From positions 1 to 6,033 of the forward strand of contig DMRT01000184.1 in assembly GCA_003455235.1 (NCBI GenBank): a stretch of 6,033 bases of DNA, written 5' to 3'. The position numbers and the translations under genes were made by a program. Shown here in pieces: positions 1-5,889 of the stretch. The notes under the pieces were generated by a model. That model was not told the origin of the DNA. It made no database searches and worked only from the letters and a program-made list of their open reading frames with translations. The number at the start of each line of letters is the position of its first letter. Position 1 is the first letter of the stretch. Source of the DNA: Chitinophagaceae bacterium (GTDB lineage Bacteria > Bacteroidota > Bacteroidia > Chitinophagales > Chitinophagaceae).

Positions 1-30
1 ACCCTCCCGGATCCGGGAGGGTTTTTTATT
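1..30 (+). terminator. Rho-independent terminator of an upstream gene
   Basis: A perfect 20-bp palindrome (positions 2-21, arms CCCTCCCGGA and TCCGGGAGGG, extended by an A/T pair at 1 and 22) is followed directly by six T residues at 22-27. This is a classic GC-rich hairpin plus U-tract. It lies 24 bp before the GTG of the rRNA methyltransferase, so it most likely ends a rightward gene outside the window. Because the hairpin is symmetric, only the T-tract on the + strand sets its direction. Confidence 0.85.
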
Positions 31-53
31 TGATTTAACGCTACATTTGAAAC

Positions 54-818
54 GTGAAAAATTTCCGACAACAACAGCACCGGCCTAAGAAAAGCTCCCT
101 TGTGGTGGGCCGCAGGGCGGTACTTGAAGCCATGCAAACGGGTAAACAGCTCGAACGTATTTACCTGCAGAGCAACGTACACGGCGAAACCGTGGATGAA
201 CTGAAGAGCTGGGCCGAGCGCACCCTTACACCCATTAACAAAGTGCCCGTTGAAAAACTGAACAGTTTCAATGTATTCAACCACGAAGGCTGCGTGGCGC
301 TTATTTCAAAAATTCAGTACCAGGACCTCCAGGATGTCATTTCGCTGGTAGTAGACAGGGGAGAAGCACCCCTGCTGCTGATACTGGACGGCATCACCGA
401 CATACGCAATATCGGCGGCATTGCCCGTAGTGCTTATTGTTTCGGCGTGCACGCCATTATTATTCCCGATAAAGGTGTAGGAGCGTTGAATGAAGATGCA
501 TTGCTGACCTCCGCCGGCGCCCTGGAAAAGATAGCCGTATGCCGGGTGAACAGCCTGATGAAAGCCGTGGACGACCTGCACATGAACGGCATAAAAGTAT
601 TTGCCAGCGAAATGAAAGCGCCGAAACAACTAGCCGAACTGGATATGAGAGAACCCTGCGCCATTGTAATGGGCGGCGAAGAGAAAGGCATCTACCCGGC
701 TTTGCTGAAGATATGCGATGAACAGTTCCGGATACCAATGACGGGTGATTTTGATTCATTGAATGTGTCCGTTGCCTCCGGCATCATTTTATATGAAGCG
801 TCCAGGCAGCGTACATAA
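54..818 (+). CDS. rlmB: SpoU-family 23S rRNA 2'-O-methyltransferase, RlmB-like
   Basis: This 254-residue protein has the full architecture of SpoU/TrmH-class SAM-dependent RNA ribose methyltransferases. An N-terminal substrate-binding domain (about residues 16-90, opening VVGRRAVLEAM) is followed by the knotted SPOUT catalytic domain (about 105-252). All three family motifs are intact: motif 1 DIRNIGGIARSA (N119, R125), motif 2 GGEEKG (G207, E209, G212) and motif 3 NVSVASGIILYE (N237, S239, A241, E248). Length is close to E. coli RlmB (243), which methylates G2251 of 23S rRNA in the cytoplasm. That exact target is inferred by homology; another SpoU-family rRNA or tRNA target is possible. The start is GTG at 54: an in-frame TGA lies at 48-50 and the next ATG would remove part of the substrate-binding domain. 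No Shine-Dalgarno is visible. The basic, glutamine-rich first 15 residues look disordered. Confidence 0.9.
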   Translation: MKNFRQQQHRPKKSSLVVGRRAVLEAMQTGKQLERIYLQSNVHGETVDELKSWAERTLTPINKVPVEKLNSFNVFNHEGCVALISKIQYQDLQDVISLVVDRGEAPLLLILDGITDIRNIGGIARSAYCFGVHAIIIPDKGVGALNEDALLTSAGALEKIAVCRVNSLMKAVDDLHMNGIKVFASEMKAPKQLAELDMREPCAIVMGGEEKGIYPALLKICDEQFRIPMTGDFDSLNVSVASGIILYEASRQRT

Positions 819-821
819 ACC

Positions 822-1682
822 CTATTGGGTAAACCGTACCCGGTATGCCAGCGATAGCCTGAAATAAACTCCATCATTCACCCGCAGATCGGTCTTTACT
901 GTATTTTTCACGCCATTCCGCATTTTACGGATCAGTGATTGACCTGCTTCTGCATTTAATACAAGGTGATTGGTTAAATAAGCATCTGCATAAAACCCCA
1001 GTTGGTTCTCATCAATACGCCAATAGCCTCCTGCTTTTCCATATGAATTGGTGATGGCCCGGAAGCAGGCCCCGTAATAAAAATGCCTGTTTACTTTATG
1101 TTCGTAGGTTAGGTTTCCGGGCAAAATGCCAAAAAGATTGTTCGTTGCATTGATCCGCCAGTCGATACCGGCCAGCGGCATCACAAATAGCCCGAACAAC
1201 TCATTATTCATATACAAGCCCAGTTTCCACGTCAGCGTTTTTTCATTTTTATAAGTTACTACCAATGCACCACCAGCCTGCACGTTGTTTTTTTTGCTGA
1301 TGGTACTGTCGTTCATCCGCAGAATGCCGTTCAGCAGGAAGCCCCATTTTGAACTTGGGAGCGTTTTAATGAATGACACCGGTAAGCCAATGCCGCTATA
1401 GCCTTGTACATTTCCAGTACTTACCTGTACCCACCATTTTTCATAATAGGGGCTGAAGATGAGGGCGTCTTTTTTATTACGGAACTGAACAGGAATATTG
1501 GTATGCACACCGGAATACTGAAGCTTCACATCGTTCTTATCCTGGTTAAGCATTCCCGCAGAAGGGCTGTTTGAATATTTGCCGTTCACCACATCCAGGT
1601 AAGGTTGTGTCATTGCTTGATAACCGGCCAGGCTGCAGCCAATAAAAAAGACTGCAGCCTGTATGGATATATTTTTTTTCAT
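822..1682 (-). CDS. Predicted outer-membrane beta-barrel protein, DUF6268-like
   Basis: The 286-residue protein begins with a signal peptide (MKK, hydrophobic stretch at about 9-20, probable cleavage after YQA at 23). The rest is rich in alternating polar/aromatic beta strands, including a core around residues 163-195 with PLAGIDWRIN and LFGILPGNLTYEH. It ends in an amphipathic strand (GVYFRLSLAYRVRF), as outer-membrane barrels usually do. The core resembles DUF6268, a Bacteroidota barrel family of unknown function; this is recalled family knowledge, not a search. I chose the ATG at 1682. The longer frame from 1745 would place 21 residues before the signal peptide and overlap the upstream gene by 38 bp. 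An I-G-C at 14-16 is a poor lipobox. The gene is last in a probable three-gene minus-strand operon, 25 bp after its neighbour, and its TAG stop lies 3 bp from the convergent rlmB stop. Confidence 0.75.
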   Translation of the reverse strand: MKKNISIQAAVFFIGCSLAGYQAMTQPYLDVVNGKYSNSPSAGMLNQDKNDVKLQYSGVHTNIPVQFRNKKDALIFSPYYEKWWVQVSTGNVQGYSGIGLPVSFIKTLPSSKWGFLLNGILRMNDSTISKKNNVQAGGALVVTYKNEKTLTWKLGLYMNNELFGLFVMPLAGIDWRINATNNLFGILPGNLTYEHKVNRHFYYGACFRAITNSYGKAGGYWRIDENQLGFYADAYLTNHLVLNAEAGQSLIRKMRNGVKNTVKTDLRVNDGVYFRLSLAYRVRFTQ

Positions 1683-1707
1683 CACATGGGCCTTTATATT
1701 CCAGATA

Positions 1708-2217
1708 TCATTTGCCGATGGGGACGGTAATACTAAGGGCTGCATAATCTTTACTTACATTGGCAGGAACTCCCAAACCCGTCTTCTGGCTCTTCAGCAT
1801 CACCTTTGCTTTGTGATTGCTGGCGTGAGCCAGTACCATGAATGGAATGCTGGCGATGCCCGTAACCCCGCTGATCACAAATGCGGTAACGGCTGCCCTG
1901 TCGGCCCTGTCGGATGCAGCATAATCTGTGTAGTCCACTTCTTTGGTGGCTTCAAGGAGGCCGATCCCCCCGCTGATAAGTCCCACACCCAGTAACGACA
2001 GGCCGATGATTCGTTGTGTTCTTGCTCTCTTTTTGTAAAAATCATAACCCCTGTCATCGTCCGGCGCCGGTAGACTGAATCGTTGTCCATTAGTGCCGAA
2101 GCGGATGCTGTTGTTATCAAGTTTGCTGTTTACAGCGCCGGCCAGCGTTGCCTGCTGGGCAGAAGCAACTGTGCAGCAGGTAAAAAATGTTGCGAGCGTG
2201 AAGATGATTTTTTTCAT
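1708..2217 (-). CDS. Exported two-helix protein, paralogue of the preceding gene in the operon
   Basis: I do not recognise a named family for this 169-residue protein. It has a clear signal peptide (MKK, hydrophobic core, cleavage after ASA at residue 20, mature protein starting QQ). A polar segment (21-65) contains an acidic PDDD stretch. Two hydrophobic segments follow, about 70-88 (glycine-rich, IIGLSLLGVGLISGG) and 109-130. The tail carries SQKTGLGVPANVSK and ends LSITVPIGK. The last 110 residues match the product of the upstream gene (2267-2740) in order and spacing: QR before helix 1, ADRA before helix 2, SIPF within helix 2, then TGLG, VSK and P-(I/V)-GK. Together they look like an ancient tandem duplication. 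Location is envelope; with two helices it is probably in the inner membrane with periplasmic tails, though this is inferred. The start ATG at 2217 opens the signal peptide. It is the middle gene of the probable trio. Confidence 0.8.
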   Translation of the reverse strand: MKKIIFTLATFFTCCTVASAQQATLAGAVNSKLDNNSIRFGTNGQRFSLPAPDDDRGYDFYKKRARTQRIIGLSLLGVGLISGGIGLLEATKEVDYTDYAASDRADRAAVTAFVISGVTGIASIPFMVLAHASNHKAKVMLKSQKTGLGVPANVSKDYAALSITVPIGK

Positions 2218-2266
2218 GAGATGAAGTTTTAGTAAAGGAAGGTTTAATGATTGAAAATGCCGGTAT

Positions 2267-2740
2267 TTATTTTCCTACCGGGATAATAAGGCTTACACCC
2301 GTTACATATTTGCTTACCCCGGGCGGAATACCGAGGCCGGTACTTTGGCTGCTTACGCTTATACGGGCTTTTCTTTTATTTACGTTCGAGAGCACAAAGA
2401 AAGGGATACTGCCAAGCATCAATGCCGAACCGATTACGGTGATGGTGGTGGCCCGGTCGGCCTTTGTTTCTTCTTCGGCGCTGGGGAACAGGATGTCTCC
2501 ATCTTTTGGAAAAGAGGCAAGTCCCACCACCAGCCCTACCGCACCGGCCCCAACAAAACACCAACCGGCTGTTCGCTGGTTACGGCTTTTTCGCATCAGC
2601 TCTTCATTTACTACGGGGTTACCGGATGAATAAAAACGGGCGGCTTCATTTTTTACAAAAAAATAATTGACAGGTGTTTGCTGTGCATGGGCTCCCATTG
2701 AAGCGAGTAAGAGCAGCACGGAAGGAATTAACTGTTTCAT
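2267..2740 (-). CDS. Exported two-helix protein, first gene of the minus-strand trio
   Basis: This 157-residue protein of unknown function starts with a signal peptide (MKQLIPSVLLLLASMGAHA, cleavage after residue 19, mature end QQ). A polar region (20-57), a first hydrophobic segment (58-76), an acidic/lysine loop with EEETK (88-93) and a second hydrophobic segment (99-118, containing SIPF) follow. The basic stretch NKRKAR leads into SSQSTGLGIPPGVSK and the end LIIPVGK. It is a paralogue of the next gene (1708-2217). The ATG at 2740 is preferred over one at 2845: the longer version would place 35 non-hydrophobic residues before a textbook signal peptide and extend into the divergent promoter region. 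The gap to the next gene is 49 bp with no terminator seen, so co-transcription is likely. Function cannot be assigned. Confidence 0.75.
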   Translation of the reverse strand: MKQLIPSVLLLLASMGAHAQQTPVNYFFVKNEAARFYSSGNPVVNEELMRKSRNQRTAGWCFVGAGAVGLVVGLASFPKDGDILFPSAEEETKADRATTITVIGSALMLGSIPFFVLSNVNKRKARISVSSQSTGLGIPPGVSKYVTGVSLIIPVGK

Positions 2741-2972
2741 GGTTTTGTATTTAGCGGTTGAATGGATCGGTTGTATAAAGCTATATAGCGGATGATCCCT
2801 TTCATAATTAATAAATGCAGGGATTACTACTGAATCCGTATACACTGCATATTGTTACCCTGCCGGGGCTGCTGACGGTGGTATTTGCAAAAAATGCAAC
2901 CTGTTTCTTGCAGTTTGGCACCAGATGAGATAAATTAGGGGGCTATTTGCATTTATTACAAACAATTCAGGC
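2741..2972. promoter_or_regulatory. Divergent intergenic region with repeated TTGCA elements
   Basis: This 232-bp region separates the minus-strand envelope trio from the plus-strand regulator, so it must hold promoters for both unless one is read from elsewhere. It has an inverted pair TTGCA-AAAAA-TGCAA at 2885-2899, a further TTGCA at 2908-2912 and another at 2947-2951. The 8-mer TATTTGCA occurs twice (2882-2889 and 2944-2951). On the minus strand, TAGCTTTA (2783-2776) is close to the Bacteroidota -7 consensus TAnnTTTG and would give a leader of about 28 nt, but I see no good -33 TTG upstream of it. No convincing -7/-33 pair is visible for the plus strand. Operator function is inferred from position and repetition only. 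Confidence 0.4.
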
Positions 2973-3962
2973 ATGGAAGCAGGGGACTCACAGACGGCAT
3001 TTTTCCAGCACATTAAGTCCATATTGCCCGGTCATATCTCCCTGGTGGATGAAGTGGCCGGACTGCTGGAAATCAGCAACGACAGTGCTTACCGGCGCAT
3101 CCGGGGCGAAAAGCAGATCAGCCTCGATGAAATGCAGAAGCTCGCCACCCATTTCAATATTTCCATCGACCAGTTCCTCCACCTGCATTCCGATTCGTAT
3201 GTGTTTACCGGCGAACTGGCTTCGCCCGGTGAATTCATATTTGAGAAATGGATGGAAAATGTACTGAAGCAGCTTACCGTCATCAATAGCTTTTCGCACA
3301 AACACCTGTATTACCTCGCCAAAGACATTCCCATCATGGAACAGTTTATGGTGCCCGAATTGCTGGCTTTCAAATCATTTTTGTGGCGCCGGTCCATCCT
3401 TCAGTACGAGAGCATGAAAGGGCTGAAGTCTTCCCTGGAAGATGCCGTGCCCGAACACATGGAAATGGGGCGGAAGATCGTACAGATGTACATGCAGATA
3501 CCCACCACCGAGATCTGGAATCTCGAAAGCATCAACAGCACCATCCGCCAGATAGAATTTTACCGGGAAGCCAATATGTTTGAAAGCGAAGACGAGGTGA
3601 AGAAGATATACATGTCGCTCATCGGGCTGCTTAATCACCTTGAGCTGCAGGCGGAAACCGGTGTTAAATTCCCGCTGGGAGAAAAATCGGGCAACGGCGT
3701 TCCCTACCGGCTTTTCTGGAACGACCTGGTAACGGCCGACAATACCATCCTGGCCGAGCTCGATCTCAGGAAGATTACCTTCCTCAACCACAGTGTGATC
3801 AATTTTATATCCACCACCGACCTTAAGTTCAATACGTTTATGTTTAATATGCTCCAGAACCTGATCAAGCGCTCTACCCAGCTTAGCCTTGTGGGCGAAA
3901 AAGAACGTTACCGCTTTTTCAACCGCCTGCGTGATAAAATGAAATTGGCAGGCCGTCTTTAG
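2973..3962 (+). CDS. Helix-turn-helix (Xre/BetR-like) regulator with a large helical C-terminal domain
   Basis: The 329-residue protein has an N-terminal lambda-repressor-like DNA-binding domain at about 24-68. LVDEVAGLLEIS forms the first helices of the HTH, NDSAYRRIRGEK (36-47) the recognition helix and following turn, and ISLDEMQKLATHFNISIDQFL the supporting helices. The remaining roughly 260 residues are predicted largely alpha-helical, with conserved-looking blocks KDIPIMEQFMVPELLAFKSFLW (starting K117), STIRQIEFY (189-197) and ITFLNHSVINFISTTD (268-283). I recall similar HTH proteins as common, often multi-copy and uncharacterised in Bacteroidota. The C-terminal part may sense a ligand or mediate oligomerisation, but this is a guess. 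The ATG at 2973 starts just before the domain, and no Shine-Dalgarno is seen. The HMG-CoA lyase gene begins 13 bp after its TAG stop, which suggests co-transcription. It is cytoplasmic, with no signal peptide. Autoregulation through the TTGCA elements upstream is possible. Confidence 0.8.
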   Translation: MEAGDSQTAFFQHIKSILPGHISLVDEVAGLLEISNDSAYRRIRGEKQISLDEMQKLATHFNISIDQFLHLHSDSYVFTGELASPGEFIFEKWMENVLKQLTVINSFSHKHLYYLAKDIPIMEQFMVPELLAFKSFLWRRSILQYESMKGLKSSLEDAVPEHMEMGRKIVQMYMQIPTTEIWNLESINSTIRQIEFYREANMFESEDEVKKIYMSLIGLLNHLELQAETGVKFPLGEKSGNGVPYRLFWNDLVTADNTILAELDLRKITFLNHSVINFISTTDLKFNTFMFNMLQNLIKRSTQLSLVGEKERYRFFNRLRDKMKLAGRL

Positions 3963-3975
3963 TTATTTTTGCTGA

Positions 3976-4836
3976 ATGAACCAGCAACCGGTTAAATTGA
4001 TCGAATGCCCCCGAGATGCCATGCAGGGCTGGGCGCATTTCATTCCCACCGAAAAAAAGATTGATTACATCAACAATCTACTGCGAGTTGGATTTGATAC
4101 CATCGACTTCGGCAGTTTTGTTTCACCCAAAGCCATCCCGCAGATGGCCGATACAAAAGAAGTCATTCAGAGATTAAACGTTCAGCATTCAAAAACAAAA
4201 CTGCTCGCCATTATTGCCAATGAAAGAGGAGCGCAGGACGCCGTGGCCTATGATGCGATCAGCTACCTGGGCTTCCCGTTTTCTGTTTCCGAAACCTTCC
4301 AGAAACGAAACACCAATTCCACCATTGCCGAATCACTGGGCAGGGTGGAGGAGATACAGAATCTTTGTGTGAAAAATAATAAAGAGCTCGTGGTTTATAT
4401 CTCCATGGGATTTGGAAACCCCTACGGTGATGTATACAATGAAGAGATCGTTTTCAATTGGGTGCATAAACTGGCAGGAATGGGTATCGGGATCATTTCG
4501 CTGGCCGATACCGTGGGACTGGCAACAGCCGCACAGGTTAAAACGGTTACGGGGCACCTGGTTCATTCCTTGTCCGGAACCGAGGTTGGTGTTCATCTTC
4601 ATTCCACCGCAGTAAACTGGAAGGAAAAACTGGACGCAGCCTGGGAAGCCGGTTGCCGCCGGTTCGACGGTGCCCTCAAAGGTATCGGTGGTTGCCCCAT
4701 GGCCAATGATGAACTCGTGGGCAATATGGACTCTGAGCGGATGATCCCGTATTTTCAGCAATTGAAAAAACTGGATGGATTAAATATGGACGCACTGGCT
4801 GCATGCAGCAGGATGGCAGCAGAGATTTTTGTATAA
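3976..4836 (+). CDS. mvaB: Hydroxymethylglutaryl-CoA lyase (DRE-TIM metallolyase family)
   Basis: The 286-residue enzyme should split (S)-3-hydroxy-3-methylglutaryl-CoA into acetoacetate and acetyl-CoA, the last step of leucine breakdown, in the cytoplasm. Its length matches the family (about 300) and the TIM-barrel landmarks are in order: ECPRD (R13, D14, metal and substrate), SFVSPKAIPQMAD (47-59), LADTVG (D178), HLH (H207, H209, metal) and GIGGCP (C240, the catalytic loop cysteine), with GN (N250). The H209-C240 spacing of 31 equals that in human HMGCL (H235-C266). Differences from the human enzyme: D44 where human has E72, HST after the HxH start instead of HDTYG, and a G-loop one residue longer (C240 to N250 is 10, human 9) reading NDELVGN rather than KGASGN. 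I recall these as typical of Bacteroidota homologues, so they may be lineage traits. A related acyl-CoA lyase activity cannot be excluded. It lies 13 bp after the HTH gene. Confidence 0.88.
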   Translation: MNQQPVKLIECPRDAMQGWAHFIPTEKKIDYINNLLRVGFDTIDFGSFVSPKAIPQMADTKEVIQRLNVQHSKTKLLAIIANERGAQDAVAYDAISYLGFPFSVSETFQKRNTNSTIAESLGRVEEIQNLCVKNNKELVVYISMGFGNPYGDVYNEEIVFNWVHKLAGMGIGIISLADTVGLATAAQVKTVTGHLVHSLSGTEVGVHLHSTAVNWKEKLDAAWEAGCRRFDGALKGIGGCPMANDELVGNMDSERMIPYFQQLKKLDGLNMDALAACSRMAAEIFV

Positions 4837-4866
4837 TGATTCACGGTGTTTAGTTCATTGCCATCA

Positions 4867-4887
4867 ACCAATAACCATTTACCATTA
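4867..4887 (+). repeat. Three degenerate 7-bp tandem units before the GSCFA gene
   Basis: Three consecutive heptamers, ACCAATA (4867-4873), ACCATTT (4874-4880) and ACCATTA (4881-4887), share the form ACCAnTn and end two bases before the ATG at 4890. They lie in the ribosome-docking region of the mRNA, which is A/C/T-rich and lacks any Shine-Dalgarno sequence. They may be chance or a translation-initiation context. Confidence 0.45.
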
Positions 4888-4889
4888 AC

Positions 4890-5864
4890 ATGGACTTTCA
4901 TTTAGCATTTACTCCGAAGCCGTTCGATACAACAATCAGTCACCGGGATAAGCTGTTGCTGACCGGTTCCTGCTTTACCGAACAGATCGGGAGTAAACTG
5001 GCGGCTCATAAATTTTCTGTATTGGACAACCCGCATGGGATACTCTTTAACCCGGTTAGCATCGCCCGGGCCGTTTCATCATACATTGATCATCAGCAAT
5101 ACAAAAAAGAAGACCTCTTTTACCAGAATGAAAGCTGGAACAGCTGGGAACACCACAGCCGTTTTTCTCACCCGGATGCGGATGAGTGCCTGCGGCTGAT
5201 CAATGAATCGCAAAGCAGGGCGCATGCCTTTTTGAAAGATGCCGGTTGGTTACTGATCACCTTAGGTTCGGCCTTTGTGTACGAACTGGAAAACAAGAGC
5301 GTGGTGGCCAATTGCCATAAAGTACCCACGGATAAATTCAATAAACGGTTACTGGCTGTTGATGAAGTGACCCGTGCTTTGCAAACCATGATCTCAAAAA
5401 CGGTTGCATTCAACCCGGGCATCAGGATCATTTTCACCATCAGCCCGGTGCGCCACCTGCGGGATGGTTTTGTGGAGAACAACCGGAGCAAGGCCACCCT
5501 CATTCAGGCTGTTCACCAGTTGGTGGAAATGAACAGCAACTGTTTTTACTTCCCCGCCTATGAACTCGTGATCGACGACCTGCGTGATTACCGTTTTTAT
5601 GCCGAAGACATGGTGCATCCCAACTACGCTGCCACCAATTATGTATGGGAGAAATTCATTGCCGCCTGTATTGATGAACCGTCGCAGCAGCTTATGAAGG
5701 AAATTGCTGTGATTACAGCAGCCAGGAACCACAAGCCTTTCAACCCAACTTCTCAACAACATAAGAAATTCCTCCAGGCCAACCTGGAGAAACTGAGAAA
5801 ACTGCAGGAGCAATACCCGTACATTAATTTTGAAGAAGAAGCAGCATTTTTTACAAGCTGGTAA
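4890..5864 (+). CDS. GSCFA-domain protein, SGNH/GDSL-hydrolase-like
   Basis: The 324-residue protein carries the GSCFA family signature near its start: LLLTGSCFTEQIG (G26, S27, C28, F29), followed by NPHGILFNPVSIARAV (47-62). Later landmarks are ITLGSAFVYE (123-132), ISPVRHLRDG (184-193) and EDMVHPN (D240, H243). The set resembles the SGNH/GDSL esterase layout, with S27 as possible nucleophile and D240/H243 as the other catalytic residues. GSCFA proteins have no established substrate, so an esterase or acetyl-hydrolase role is inference. There is no signal peptide or membrane segment, so it is probably cytoplasmic. The last 40 residues are charged and likely helical (FLQANLEKLRKLQEQY). The ATG at 4890 leaves the usual short lead before the GSCF motif. 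It follows the lyase gene by 53 bp and precedes an exported protein by 25 bp, all on the same strand, so they may share a transcript, though no functional link to HMG-CoA lyase is evident. Confidence 0.85.
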   Translation: MDFHLAFTPKPFDTTISHRDKLLLTGSCFTEQIGSKLAAHKFSVLDNPHGILFNPVSIARAVSSYIDHQQYKKEDLFYQNESWNSWEHHSRFSHPDADECLRLINESQSRAHAFLKDAGWLLITLGSAFVYELENKSVVANCHKVPTDKFNKRLLAVDEVTRALQTMISKTVAFNPGIRIIFTISPVRHLRDGFVENNRSKATLIQAVHQLVEMNSNCFYFPAYELVIDDLRDYRFYAEDMVHPNYAATNYVWEKFIAACIDEPSQQLMKEIAVITAARNHKPFNPTSQQHKKFLQANLEKLRKLQEQYPYINFEEEAAFFTSW

Positions 5865-5889
5865 TCTCCGGTGGTCATAACCCTTCTTT

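Noticed and set aside
306..759. Minus-strand open frames inside the rRNA methyltransferase gene
   Set aside because: They mirror a well-supported gene with all catalytic motifs intact; no independent coding evidence.
819..850. Short hairpins (ACCC-tatt-GGGT and ACCG-tacc-CGGT) at the convergent junction as a bidirectional terminator
   Set aside because: Stems are only 4 bp and no T-tract follows on either strand.
1683..1745. Longer start for the barrel gene at 1745
   Set aside because: It would place 21 extra residues before a normal signal peptide and overlap the upstream gene by 38 bp; the ATG at 1682 is better.
2247..2670. Plus-strand open frames opposite the first two-helix gene
   Set aside because: They are antisense to a gene with a signal peptide and a recognisable paralogue; they show no domain or signal of their own.
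2741..2845. Longer start for the first two-helix protein at 2845
   Set aside because: The extra 35 residues are polar and precede a textbook signal peptide, and they would use up much of the divergent promoter region.
2947..3267. Alternative plus-strand frame overlapping the regulator's start
   Set aside because: Its product is low in recognisable structure, whereas the 2973 frame encodes a complete HTH domain.
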